NCBI RefSeq assembly: GCF_021246465.1
Contig: NZ_JAHRHK010000001.1
Coordinates: forward strand, 1-64,000
Direction of reading: 5' to 3'
Length of the DNA: 64,000 nt
DNA from: Nocardioides sp. R-C-SC26
GTDB lineage: Bacteria > Actinomycetota > Actinomycetes > Propionibacteriales > Nocardioidaceae
The notes below the pieces were generated by a model that did no database searches, was not told the origin of the DNA, and saw only the letters and a list, made by a program, of their open reading frames with translations. Shown here one piece after another: positions 34,715-42,976 of this stretch. Made by a program: the position numbers and the translations under genes. Each line of letters begins with the position of its first letter. Within the stretch, counting starts at the first letter, position 1.

Positions 34715-35730
34715 GCTGGGCCGAGGTGCTCGGCGCGCTGGTCGCGGGCAGCGACCTGACCTCCGATCAGGCTTCGTGGGCCATGGGGCAGATCCTCGCC
34801 GGTGAGGCGACACCGGCGCAGATCGCCGGCTTCGCCGTCGCGCTGCGCGCCAAGGGAGAGACCGTCGACGAGCTCGGCGGTCTCGCCGACGGCATGCTCG
34901 CGGTCGCTCAGCCACTCGCGGTCCCGGGGCGGCTCCTCGACGTCGTCGGCACAGGCGGCGACCGCTCGATGTCGGTCAACATCTCCACGATGGCCGCGAT
35001 CGTCGCGGCTGGTGCGGGCGCTCTGGTGTGTAAGCACGGCAACCGTTCGGCGTCGTCGGCAGCGGGCACGGCGGACGTTCTCGAACAGCTCGGCGTCCGC
35101 CTGGACCTGCCCGCGGAGCAGGTGGCGGCCAACCTCGAGACCGTCGGTATCACGTTCGTCTTCGCCGCGGCGTTCCACCCGGCGATGCGGCATGCGGCGG
35201 TGCCGCGACGCGAGCTCGGTATCGGCACGACGTTCAACTTCCTGGGACCGCTCGCGAATCCGGTTCGCCCGGCCGCGCAGGCCGTCGGCTGTGCTGATGT
35301 CCGGATGGCGCCGGTGATGGCCGGAGTCTTCGCTCGGCGCGGCGTGGACGCCTGGGTGTTCCGCGGCGACGACGGGCTCGACGAGCTGACCACCACGACG
35401 ACGTCCCAGGTCTGGGCGGTCGCCGGCGGCGAGGTCGTCGCCACCTCGATCGATCCGTCCTACTTCGGCATCGCGCGCGCGACCGCCGAGGATCTGCGCG
35501 GTGGGGACGCCGTCCACAACGCCGGTGTGGTGCGGCGTCTTCTGGCCGGTGACGAGGGTCCCATCCGCGACGCCGTCCTGCTCAACGCGGGGGCCGCTCT
35601 CGCGGTGTACGACGGCGACGGCGCGCCGGTCGCCGACGCGTTGGCCGGCGGAATCGCGCGAGCGCGCGAGTCGATCGACTCGGGCGCCGCCGAACGGACC
35701 CTGGATCGCTGGATCTCGGCCGCGTCCTGA
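34711..35730 (+). CDS. trpD: Anthranilate phosphoribosyltransferase
   Basis: Tryptophan synthesis enzyme, 339 residues, attaching phosphoribose to anthranilate. Signature elements: [16 protein letters not shown] (PRPP loop), [53 protein letters not shown] and [14 protein letters not shown] 34711 is the first reasonable start after the preceding gene. No other trp gene is in the window, so the pathway is scattered, as in mycobacteria. Confidence 0.96.
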   Translation: MSWAEVLGALVAGSDLTSDQASWAMGQILAGEATPAQIAGFAVALRAKGETVDELGGLADGMLAVAQPLAVPGRLLDVVGTGGDRSMSVNISTMAAIVAAGAGALVCKHGNRSASSAAGTADVLEQLGVRLDLPAEQVAANLETVGITFVFAAAFHPAMRHAAVPRRELGIGTTFNFLGPLANPVRPAAQAVGCADVRMAPVMAGVFARRGVDAWVFRGDDGLDELTTTTTSQVWAVAGGEVVATSIDPSYFGIARATAEDLRGGDAVHNAGVVRRLLAGDEGPIRDAVLLNAGAALAVYDGDGAPVADALAGGIARARESIDSGAAERTLDRWISAAS

Positions 35731-35745
35731 GTTCGCCGGACCGGA

Positions 35746-36369
35746 TCAGCGGGTGTCGGCCACGTCGAGGACGTACACCTCGCCCTGGCGACGGAAGCCG
35801 ATCCGGTCGTAGTAGGCACCGACCATGCCTGCCGGAGTGACCACCCGGTTCAGCCCACGTCCGCGGAGCAGCGTGCTGTGGCGCCAGACGAACTCACCGG
35901 GTGAGAAGTCGCGAAAGCGCGGGGTGACGTAGTCGAGCAGCAGATTCGCCGTCGTCCCCTCGGCCCGGAGGAGGACCACGCCGACCGTCTCGTCTCCCCG
36001 GGCGATCACGAAGGCGTGGTGGGTCGGTTCGTCGGCATCCCACTCCAGGTCGGGCTGGTGCCGCGCGATGTCGTCGGAGTGGGTGGCCAGCACGTGGCGC
36101 AGGTAGGCGTCGTGATTGCCCACCTCGATGACCTCGAACGCCGTCGCGTCGTGACGTTCGCGCAGCAGGCGGACGATGAACCACACGTTGATCACGGCGA
36201 GGACGACGTTCATGGCCGCCATCGGCCAGACCCCCACGATCGCGTTGAAGACGACCAGGATCACGCACGCGACCAGATTGATCGTGCGGAAGCGCAGCAC
36301 CCGCGCCTGGAGCAGCGAGAACACCAGAAGCGCGCTGCCGCCCCAGCCGATGAGGTCGACGGCGCTCAT
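35746..36369 (-). CDS. YgjV-like membrane protein with acetyltransferase-like C-terminus
   Basis: A 207-residue protein. Residues 1-75 hold three helices in the pattern of the YgjV family (DLIGWGGSALLVFSLLQ, INLVACVILVVFNAIVGVWPMAAMNVVLAVINVWFIVRL is spread over two). The soluble remainder resembles a GNAT fold (HAFVIARGDETVGVVLL, then YYDRIGFRRQGEVYVLDV). The acetyl-CoA loop is not clear, so catalytic activity is unproven. The ATG overlaps the stop of the DUF2142 gene (ATGA). Confidence 0.68.
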   Translation of the reverse strand: MSAVDLIGWGGSALLVFSLLQARVLRFRTINLVACVILVVFNAIVGVWPMAAMNVVLAVINVWFIVRLLRERHDATAFEVIEVGNHDAYLRHVLATHSDDIARHQPDLEWDADEPTHHAFVIARGDETVGVVLLRAEGTTANLLLDYVTPRFRDFSPGEFVWRHSTLLRGRGLNRVVTPAGMVGAYYDRIGFRRQGEVYVLDVADTR

Positions 36370-37829
36370 GCCGGTACCGCGCCGCGTGCTCGATGACGGC
36401 TGATCTCGCCGATGAGTGCGACCGACGTGAGGGCGGCGTACGCCAGGACCGCGGTGGCGGCGGCCGCCACCCCCGCGATCGACAGTTCGTCGCGGTGCGC
36501 CTGGTGGAGAACGGCCAGGACGGTCACCAGATGGACACACGCGAGCGCGGCGACTCCGCACACCAGGTGCCATGAGCGGGCGATCACACCGCGCTGGTCG
36601 AGAGCGGCAGCAAGCAGGAAGACGACTCCCATCGTCAGGGGCAGGCTGTAGCGACCCTGCCAGGCTGCCCCGATCTCGTCGTAGGTCGCGACGGTCAACG
36701 CAAGCGCCGTGCCGTACCCGAGCGCCACCACGAGCCCGAGGCAGGCGAGGAGCCGCCAGGTCGCGCGCCTGAGCCCGATGGTGACGAAGACCCCGAAGGT
36801 TGCCAGCGCGACCGCGTAGGCGGAGAGGGGCGCCGGCTCGTTGCGGAAGAGTCCCGTCGCCATCTGCTGGAAGGTCCAGAGGAACGGGCCCCGCCAGATC
36901 GTCGACGTCGGGGCGCTTCCGAAGCCGTCGGGCGACGCGTCATGCGTCGGGTCGTTGGTCCCCGACAGCGCGACGAACGTCACGACCGTGAGTCCCACGA
37001 CTCCGGGGAGAAGGGCTGCCGCGACGGCGAGACGTCGGTGCGCGCGGAGAGAGGTGAGGATGGAGCGTAGTAGCGGTGTCACGGCAACCGCGGTCAGCGC
37101 CACCCACAGAGGTCCCAGCGTGTGAGCAGCCATGGTGACAGCCGCCCCGATCGAGAGCCCGAGGATCGCGAGCGGCCTCGCCGCAGGCCGACCCGCGGCG
37201 AGGGCCAGGAGAGCCGTCCACATCACGATCGCGCCGCTGAACCCCCACCCGTTCGGGGCCGCGACCGACGTCGCGTACACGATCACGGGCGTCGTCGCGA
37301 GAACGAGCCCGACGGTGGGCCACGCCGTTCGGGCGGAGCGTCGCATGATCACGCACGCGAACAGCAGCAGAAGGTCGCACAGGACAACGTTGGCCAAGCG
37401 CGCCGCGAGATCCACCGCCGCGCCGGAGAAGACGAGCGAGGGAGTGCCGACCAGGACGTACCAGAGCGGGAAGTAGTCCGCGGCCGCACTCGCGACGTCC
37501 ACGAGACCCGCGTCGTCGGGTGCCGAGGCAGGGCGACAGTTGTTCGGGAGTGTGTAGCGAAGAGACTCGCAGCGGGCCGTCGCGGCGTCGACGACGTCTT
37601 TCGGGACCCGGACGAGGAATCCACGACCGTCTTCAGGTTCGCGGGTGCTCGCAGCCCAGTCGCCGCGCGCCACCGAGCTCGCCCGGTAGACATGGTCGAA
37701 CTCGTCCATGGCCGCGAACGCGGGCACGCCGACGAGCCACACCAACTGGAGCGAGAGCAGACCGAGGACGAGGAGCAGCGGTCCACGTGAGGTGCCGATC
37801 CGACGATCGTCGGGGGCGGGGACGGACAC
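36366..37829 (-). CDS. DUF2142 membrane protein
   Basis: A 487-residue polytopic protein with about 11 hydrophobic segments. An N-terminal helix (LLLVLGLLSLQLVWLVG) is followed by DEFDHVYRASSVARGDW, the conserved acidic loop of DUF2142 proteins, and a large outer loop with two Cys (CESLRYTLPNNC). The arrangement is like GT-C glycosyltransferases, and DUF2142 members often sit in cell-surface polysaccharide clusters; none is seen here. It starts 2 nt after the end of the Lrp-type gene and is likely co-transcribed. Confidence 0.8.
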   Translation of the reverse strand: MSVPAPDDRRIGTSRGPLLLVLGLLSLQLVWLVGVPAFAAMDEFDHVYRASSVARGDWAASTREPEDGRGFLVRVPKDVVDAATARCESLRYTLPNNCRPASAPDDAGLVDVASAAADYFPLWYVLVGTPSLVFSGAAVDLAARLANVVLCDLLLLFACVIMRRSARTAWPTVGLVLATTPVIVYATSVAAPNGWGFSGAIVMWTALLALAAGRPAARPLAILGLSIGAAVTMAAHTLGPLWVALTAVAVTPLLRSILTSLRAHRRLAVAAALLPGVVGLTVVTFVALSGTNDPTHDASPDGFGSAPTSTIWRGPFLWTFQQMATGLFRNEPAPLSAYAVALATFGVFVTIGLRRATWRLLACLGLVVALGYGTALALTVATYDEIGAAWQGRYSLPLTMGVVFLLAAALDQRGVIARSWHLVCGVAALACVHLVTVLAVLHQAHRDELSIAGVAAAATAVLAYAALTSVALIGEISRHRARGAVPA

Positions 37830-37831
37830 GG

Positions 37832-38110
37832 TCAGTCCAGTCCGAGGGAGAACGCCGACTCCAGGTCGTGACGCGAGTAGGCGCGGAACGCGATGTGGGT
37901 CTCCGTCGACGTCACGCCGTCGACCTTGTTGAGGCGGTCCGCCACCACCGACGCGATCTCGTCGTGATGTCCGACGCGGACGAGTGCGATCAGGTCGATC
38001 GTCCCGGTGACGGAGTACACCTCCGACACTCCGCCGATCGACGCGATCTCCTCGGCGACCTCGGGAATCCGATCCACCTCGGCGTTGACGAAGACGATGG
38101 CGGTGATCAC
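37832..38110 (-). CDS. Stand-alone Lrp/AsnC ligand-binding (RAM) domain
   Basis: A 92-residue protein equal to the C-terminal effector domain of Lrp regulators (ITAIVFVNAEVDRIPEVAEEI, GVSEVYSVTGTIDLIALVRV, RAYSRHDLESAF) without any DNA-binding part. Such proteins form oligomers and may bind amino acids. GTG start is leaderless by pattern: TAGAGT lies 6 nt upstream, inside the 3' end of the preceding gene. Confidence 0.87.
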   Translation of the reverse strand: MITAIVFVNAEVDRIPEVAEEIASIGGVSEVYSVTGTIDLIALVRVGHHDEIASVVADRLNKVDGVTSTETHIAFRAYSRHDLESAFSLGLD

Positions 38111-38114
38111 GTCG

Positions 38115-39824
38115 TCACTCTAGGCGGGCGAGAGCCCCGGTGCGGGCACCGAGAGGGTCTCGTCTCATGGGGCAGGTCCACTCACCGTCGATCGCGACGA
38201 GGCGGACACCGCTCGACTCCAGCCACGACGAGACGGCCTCGGTCTCCTCGGCGGTGGCCGCAGTCGCGCCGGGGGGTGGTGCCAGGACGGTGGCGGCCGT
38301 GCTCAGGACGTGGTCGACGTAGAGACGGGCGTCGGTTCCGGGCGGGATGACGCCCGCTGCGGCGAGCCGCCCGTGGCGCACCACATGCACCGACCACCGG
38401 CCGTCGTCCTCACGGCGCACCGCCACCACCTCCGGGCAGGCGCCGAGCGTGGAGTGGCGGCGTCCGCGGGCCGCGGCGCGCACGAACGTCGCGAGACGAT
38501 CACGCTGGACGGCGGCCTCCTCGAATCGTTCTCCGTCGGAGAGCGCCGCCATCCGGGCCGTGATCGTGTCGACGACCTCGTCGGGCGACGTCGCCAGCGA
38601 CTCGCGTACGCGTCGGACGACCGCGGCGTAGGTGATCGTGTCCACCGACCCGTCGCAGGGCGAGAGACAGCGCCCGAGCTCGGCGAGCACGCAGCACGCC
38701 CGTTGCGGCGTGACCGGAAGTCGGTCACGGCACTGGCGGATCGGGAAGGTCTCGTGCACCGCGTGGAGGGCCTCCTCGGCGACCCGCCGTGAGCCGAACG
38801 GCCCGAGATAGTCGGCGCCGTCGTCGCGCACCTCGCGAACCACCGAGAGCCGCGGCCACGGTTCGTTGGTCAGCTTGAGGAAGCACGCCTTCTCGGGGTG
38901 CCGTGAACGTCGGTTGTAGGGCGGCTTGTGGCGAGCGATCAGGCGCAGCTCGCGCACCCGGGCTTCGAGGGGGGTCGCGCAGACGATGGTCTCGACACGG
39001 CTCGCGGCCGCGATCATCTCGCCCATCCGCGACCTGGTCTCCGAGCCGGTGAAGTAGGACCGGACCCGCCGACGCAGGTCGCGCGAGGTGCCGACGTACA
39101 GGATCCGCTCGCCGTCGCAGAACAGGTAGACCCCCGGTGCCTGCGGCACGTGCTCGGCGAGGTGGCGCTTGCGTCGTTGAGTGTCGGTCACCTTGGCCGA
39201 GAAGTCGCGCAACTCCTCCAGGGTGTGCACGCCCTGGTTGCCGACCAGGGCGATCAGACCGTGCAGGACGTCGACGGTCGCACGGGCGTCGGCCAGTGCA
39301 CGGTGGTTGGGAGTGGTGGTGGAGCCGAAGAGCCCGGCGAGGGTCGCCAGCTTGTGGTTGGGGGCGTCGCGCTTCGTGACGACCTTGCGGGCGACCTGCA
39401 CGGTGTCGACGACCTCGAACCTGGGCCACGGGTACCCGAGACGCTGAGCCTCGTGGCGGAGGAAGCCGACGTCGAAGCCGGCGTTGTGCGCGACGAGCAC
39501 CGACCCGGAGGCGAACTCCAGGAACGAGGGGAGTACCCCCTCGATCGGCGGAGACGAGGCGACCATCGCGTGCGTGATCCCGGTCAGGACGGCGATGAAC
39601 GGAGGGATCTCGGTCTGCGGGTCGACCAGGGACTGGAACTCGCCGACGACCTCTCCGCCGCAGATCTTCACGGCACCGATCTCGGTGATGCGAGCCCCCT
39701 GAAGCGGCGAGCCACCCGTGGTCTCGAGATCGACCACGCAGAAGGTGACGTCGCGCAGAGGTCGGCCCAGCTCGTGGAACCCGCGCTGGTCCTCCCAGCG
39801 GGCTCGCGCGGCGTCGGGCGTCAT
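38115..39824 (-). CDS. DEDDh exonuclease / GIY-YIG UvrC-like fusion
   Basis: A 569-residue two-part DNA-processing protein. Residues 25-190 form a DnaQ-like 3'-5' exonuclease (Asp32 and Glu34 in VVDLETTGG, LVAHNAGFDVGFL, HRALADARATVD). Residues about 228-310 form a GIY-YIG nuclease domain like UvrC (APGVYLF, ILYVGTSRDLRRRVRSYF), followed by a UvrC-type region with ARHKPPYNRR, a Cys-rich section (CCVLAELGRCLSPC) and a UvrBC-like segment (ERFEEAAVQRDRL). The C-terminal endonuclease half of UvrC is missing. From memory, M. tuberculosis Rv2191 has this make-up. Role presumably in repair; untested. Confidence 0.88.
   Translation of the reverse strand: MTPDAARARWEDQRGFHELGRPLRDVTFCVVDLETTGGSPLQGARITEIGAVKICGGEVVGEFQSLVDPQTEIPPFIAVLTGITHAMVASSPPIEGVLPSFLEFASGSVLVAHNAGFDVGFLRHEAQRLGYPWPRFEVVDTVQVARKVVTKRDAPNHKLATLAGLFGSTTTPNHRALADARATVDVLHGLIALVGNQGVHTLEELRDFSAKVTDTQRRKRHLAEHVPQAPGVYLFCDGERILYVGTSRDLRRRVRSYFTGSETRSRMGEMIAAASRVETIVCATPLEARVRELRLIARHKPPYNRRSRHPEKACFLKLTNEPWPRLSVVREVRDDGADYLGPFGSRRVAEEALHAVHETFPIRQCRDRLPVTPQRACCVLAELGRCLSPCDGSVDTITYAAVVRRVRESLATSPDEVVDTITARMAALSDGERFEEAAVQRDRLATFVRAAARGRRHSTLGACPEVVAVRREDDGRWSVHVVRHGRLAAAGVIPPGTDARLYVDHVLSTAATVLAPPPGATAATAEETEAVSSWLESSGVRLVAIDGEWTCPMRRDPLGARTGALARLE
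38117..38122 (-). promoter_or_regulatory. Leaderless -10 box for the RAM-domain gene
   Basis: TAGAGT on the - strand, 6 nt before GTG 38110, located across the stop of the DnaQ-UvrC gene. It suggests separate transcription of the downstream genes. Confidence 0.5.
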
Positions 39825-39945
39825 GCTGGGTGACGCTAGCTCCGCGCTCCGACAGCGACGGCGCGCGGCGCCGTCGCTGGGCGTGACGGATGCCCGGGCT
39901 CGTCGTCTTGACCGGAATGTCGGAGGTCCCTGTCAGCCTCGAACC

Positions 39946-40152
39946 ATGACGACGATGATCGACTGCGACTCCTGCCTCGTCCGGGGGCTCGCGTGCCACG
40001 ACTGCGTGGTGACGGTGCTGCTGGGCCCGCCACCGGAGCTGCTGATCGCCGACGACGAGCGTCGAGCCCTCGACGCCCTCGCTGAAGGCGGTCTGGTTCC
40101 GCCACTGCGCCTGGTGACCCCGGTCGACACCCCTCATGCGGAGTCCGCCTGA
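39946..40152 (+). CDS. Small Cys-rich actinobacterial protein
   Basis: A 68-residue protein with two Cys pairs (MTTMIDCDSCLVRGLACHDC), a likely metal-binding knuckle, followed by a short hydrophobic stretch VVTVLLG and an acidic helix (ELLIADDERRALDALAEGG). No enzymatic motif. ATG 39946 is followed directly by the Cys motif. The gene is divergent from the DnaQ-UvrC gene and ends just before a palindrome that may serve as terminator. Function unknown. Confidence 0.68.
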   Translation: MTTMIDCDSCLVRGLACHDCVVTVLLGPPPELLIADDERRALDALAEGGLVPPLRLVTPVDTPHAESA

Positions 40153-40167
40153 GGGCCGACGCGAAAC

Positions 40168-40189
40168 GGACGTGACATCTGTCACGTCC
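40168..40189. promoter_or_regulatory. CRP-like palindrome upstream of NlpC/P60 gene
   Basis: Arms GGACGTGACA and TGTCACGTCC (10 bp, 2-bp spacer) contain GTGA-N6-TCAC, the core of CRP/FNR sites (consensus TGTGA-N6-TCACA). It lies 45 bp before a TTGGCC -35 candidate and could be an activator site for the riboswitch-controlled gene. It could also end the preceding small gene as a hairpin. Confidence 0.5.
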
Positions 40190-40233
40190 TGAGGCGGGAG
40201 TGCGCGACACGACCCACGCAATGTCGTGGAAGT

Positions 40234-40263
40234 TTGGCCGGCGTCCTCGCCGCGCACTACCGT
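40234..40263 (+). promoter_or_regulatory. Promoter of riboswitch-NlpC/P60 transcript
   Basis: TTGGCC (40234) and TACCGT (40258) with an 18-bp spacer, immediately upstream of the c-di-AMP riboswitch sequence. Confidence 0.5.
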
Positions 40264-40304
40264 GCAAGCTGGCATCCGTAGCAGTGGACGGGGGAAGTCC
40301 ACGC

Positions 40305-40465
40305 GGGTGCCGCGCTGAGTCCGAGACCGTCACGGCGGGATCGGAGCCGGGGAACCATCACAATCTGGGGTGAATCCGGTGCGAGGCGGCTCGAGCCACG
40401 GGTCGTGGAGCACCGGTAGGGCGAGTCGTGCCCGAATCCGTCAGCTCACCCGGCAGGCGTACGAC
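40305..40465 (+). promoter_or_regulatory. ydaO-type c-di-AMP riboswitch
   Basis: The leader contains the conserved blocks of the ydaO-yuaA class: CGCTGAGTCCGAGACC near the 5' side, GGAGCCGGGGAACCA (40342), GGGGTGAATCC (40367), and GGGCGAGTCGTGCCCGAATC with CAGCTCACCCGGCAGGCG on the 3' side. The exact ends are estimated from the stems. In actinobacteria this class controls cell-wall hydrolases and resuscitation factors and switches genes off when c-di-AMP is high. The SD GAAGGA of the hydrolase gene lies about 10 nt downstream. Confidence 0.9.
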
Positions 40466-40485
40466 ATCTTGAAGGACTCCACCAC

Positions 40486-41469
40486 GTGACCTCTGGCCGG
40501 AAGCGCATCGCCACCGCCATCTCCGGGCTCGCCCTCGCCGCGACGATCGGCCTCGTGCCGGTATCGCCTGCTGGCGCCGAGCCCGACATCGAAGACGTCC
40601 AGGCGCGGGTCGATCGGCTCTACCGCGAGGCCGAGCAGGCCTCGGAGCGGTACAACGAGACCAAGATCGAGCTTTCGACCCTCAAGAAGGATCTGGCCTC
40701 GCTCAAGGCCGACCAGGAGTTCCAGGACCGGCAGCTCGGCTGGGTGCGGCGCGAGGTCCGCGAGTCGGTGCTGCGTCAGTACACCGGTGGCACGCTGAGC
40801 GTCGTCGGTCAGGTCATCAACTCCGGCAGTCCGAGCGCGTTCCTCTCCCAGATGTCGACCATGTCGAACTACCAGCGCATCCAGCGCGGCATCTTCGAGG
40901 AGTACGAGGCGGCGCTGAAGGCGCTCAACCTCCGGAAGAAGGCCACCCAGGCCCGGCTCGACCAGCTCGGCCAGGCACGCGAGCAGCTCGCCGAGGACAA
41001 GGCGACTGTCGACGCCAAGCTCGCCGACGCCCAAGAGGCGTTGGAGAAGCTCGAGGCCGAGGAGCGCGACCAGATCCTCTCCCGCGGTGGACTGCGGGCG
41101 CCGTCCGATGTGCCCGTCTCGGGCCGCGCGGCCGCAGCCGTGCAGTTCGCGCTGTCCCAGGTCGGCGACGCCTACGTCTACGGCGCGGCCGGCCCCAGCG
41201 CCTGGGACTGCTCGGGTCTCACGATGGTGGCCTGGGCCCAGGCCGGCGTGAGCCTGCCGCACTCGTCGAGCGCGCAGTACGGCACCGGCACCCACGTGGC
41301 TGCGAGCGACCTTCAGCCGGGCGACCTGGTGTTCTACTACAGCCCGATCAGTCACGTCGGCATGTACATCGGCAACGGCCTCATCGCGCACGCGGCCAAC
41401 CCGAGCGCCGGCGTCCGTGTCTCCGACCTCTACTCGATGCCGTACGTCGGCGCGGTGCGCCCGGGCTGA
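40486..41469 (+). CDS. Secreted NlpC/P60 peptidoglycan hydrolase
   Basis: A 327-residue exported endopeptidase. Signal peptide residues 1-31 (ATAISGLALAATIGLVPVSPAGA), a long coiled coil (about 35-205, heptad-rich with LDQLGQAREQLAEDKATVDAKL in pieces) and a C-terminal NlpC/P60 domain with WDCSGLTMVAW (catalytic Cys), SHVGMYIG (His) and IAHAAN. It resembles the RipA-type and Rv2190c-type hydrolases. The coiled coil probably holds the enzyme inactive until partners bind. Expression is under a c-di-AMP riboswitch. Confidence 0.95.
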   Translation: MTSGRKRIATAISGLALAATIGLVPVSPAGAEPDIEDVQARVDRLYREAEQASERYNETKIELSTLKKDLASLKADQEFQDRQLGWVRREVRESVLRQYTGGTLSVVGQVINSGSPSAFLSQMSTMSNYQRIQRGIFEEYEAALKALNLRKKATQARLDQLGQAREQLAEDKATVDAKLADAQEALEKLEAEERDQILSRGGLRAPSDVPVSGRAAAAVQFALSQVGDAYVYGAAGPSAWDCSGLTMVAWAQAGVSLPHSSSAQYGTGTHVAASDLQPGDLVFYYSPISHVGMYIGNGLIAHAANPSAGVRVSDLYSMPYVGAVRPG

Positions 41470-42704
41470 CCCTGAGCGGGCCGATCGAGTCACCGTCCCG
41501 GCGTCCCCGCGGTTGGGTCGCCGTTCTCGTCGCGGCTCTGCTCGTCGGCGGTCTGGCGCTGTGGTGGGTCGAGCGGGACGACGCCTATCGAGCCGCTCCC
41601 GGTGGCCAGGTCGTCGGCGTCGTCGACGCAGGGGCGGCCTCCGCTCTCTTCGCCGATCTCACGACGGCCATCCGCGATCGCGACGAAGCCGCCGCGACGG
41701 CTCTCGCGACGCCCGAGGCAGCCGCACTGCTGCGGAGCGTCGTCGAGACGGCGCGGGCTGCTGACATCGGAGAGATCGACTTCCGCTACGTGGGCGACAC
41801 CGGCGTGCAGAGTGACGGCGCCTGGGGGGCCCTCGCGAGCGTGACCTGGCGCTTCGACGGCGTCGACCGTCGAGCCTCGCGTGCTGAGGTGCCTTTCCGG
41901 CTCCGTGCCGTGGAGGGACGCGCGCAGATCGTCGGCATCGGTGGGTCGCAGGGACGTGTCCCGGTGTGGCTCTCCGGCGCGATGCACGTCCGGCGCGCTG
42001 ACGGCGTGCTGGTGCTCGCCGCTACCCAGGACGCGGCCGATCGACTCACGGCGTTGGCGGGGCGGTCGCTGCGCACTGTCCGTCGTGTGCTGCCGGCGTG
42101 GCGCGGGGGCCTGGTGGTGGAGGCTCCGGCCTCAGCAGCCCACCTGGAGCGCGCGGTCGGTGCGGCCCTGGGGGACTACCAGCAGATCGCGGCGGTGACG
42201 GGATCTCCGGACGGAACCGTCGATCGCTCAGCGCCGTTCCATGTCTTCGTCAATCCCGAGCAGTTCGACTCGCTGGACGCGCTCGGACGACGGGTCGTCC
42301 TGGCGCACGAGGCGGCACATGTCGCGACCGGGGCGCCGGCCAGTCGCGCCCCCCTGTGGTTGGTCGAGGGCTTCGCCGACTACGTGGCGCTGCGCGATGA
42401 GCGTGCGCCGCTCGCGACGACGGCCGCGCAGATCGCCGCTCAGGTCCGTGAGAGCGGAGCGCCGCGAGGTCTGCCGAGTGCCGCTGAGTTCGACTCCACC
42501 GCCGCGCACCTCGGGGCGGTCTACGAGTCCGCGTGGCTGGCGTGCCGGGTGATCGCTGAATGGCGCTCGGAGGTCGCCTTGGTCCAGCTCTACCGTCGGG
42601 CCAGCCGTGGCGTCGGTCTGGGGCCCGCGCTCGCTCGCATCGGAGCGACGGAATCGGAACTCACCCGCCGGTGGCGAGGTGCGCTCGTCGCGCTTGCGCC
42701 GTGA
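41466..42704 (+). CDS. Membrane-anchored zinc metallopeptidase, CTG start
   Basis: A 412-residue protein if read from CTG 41466. That CTG overlaps the NlpC/P60 stop (CTGA), and no ATG, GTG or TTG occurs in frame until GTG 41790, which would delete the N-terminal helix (WVAVLVAALLVGGLALWW). The C-terminal half has the gluzincin motif HEAAH with a third ligand in WLVEGFADYVA; the N-terminal half resembles an NTF2-like sensor domain. The active site would face outside. Possibly works with the hydrolase upstream; substrate unknown. CTG 41472 is an alternative start. Confidence 0.72.
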   Translation: MTLSGPIESPSRRPRGWVAVLVAALLVGGLALWWVERDDAYRAAPGGQVVGVVDAGAASALFADLTTAIRDRDEAAATALATPEAAALLRSVVETARAADIGEIDFRYVGDTGVQSDGAWGALASVTWRFDGVDRRASRAEVPFRLRAVEGRAQIVGIGGSQGRVPVWLSGAMHVRRADGVLVLAATQDAADRLTALAGRSLRTVRRVLPAWRGGLVVEAPASAAHLERAVGAALGDYQQIAAVTGSPDGTVDRSAPFHVFVNPEQFDSLDALGRRVVLAHEAAHVATGAPASRAPLWLVEGFADYVALRDERAPLATTAAQIAAQVRESGAPRGLPSAAEFDSTAAHLGAVYESAWLACRVIAEWRSEVALVQLYRRASRGVGLGPALARIGATESELTRRWRGALVALAP

Positions 42705-42735
42705 TGCCGAAATCGTCCCGATCTGGCCGGCGTGC

Positions 42736-42942
42736 TCACGGCGTGCAGTCAGCGGAGCCGGGCCTGGTCTTGCTGAGTTCGTCGCAGGTCTCATCGAACA
42801 ACCCGAACACCTCGCCACCCAGGACCACGAGGATCACGACGATGACGGCGGCGATCCCGGCAGCGAGAAGTGCGTACTCGACGGCCGAAGCCCCACGCTC
42901 GATCCGAGCGTGGGGCTTCGGAAGGTGTGCATCAAACTGCAT
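42736..42942 (-). CDS. Flp-type pilin 1
   Basis: A 68-residue type IVb pilin. The processing site RGASAVEYALLAAGIAAVIVV has the Gly before the cleavage point, Glu at +5 and a hydrophobic helix. The tail after the helix carries two Cys (DETCDELSKTRPGSADC). ATG 42942 is preferred because a GATAAT box lies 6 nt upstream; no SD. It is the last gene of the tad locus. Confidence 0.88.
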   Translation of the reverse strand: MQFDAHLPKPHARIERGASAVEYALLAAGIAAVIVVILVVLGGEVFGLFDETCDELSKTRPGSADCTP

Positions 42943-42948
42943 CACGGC

Positions 42949-42954
42949 ATTATC
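42949..42954 (-). promoter_or_regulatory. Leaderless -10 box for Flp pilin 1
   Basis: GATAAT on the - strand ending 6 nt before the ATG, between the two pilin genes. It would allow pilin 1 to be made independently of pilin 2. Confidence 0.45.
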
Positions 42955-42976
42955 CACCCGAGATGGAGAGTGCGGA

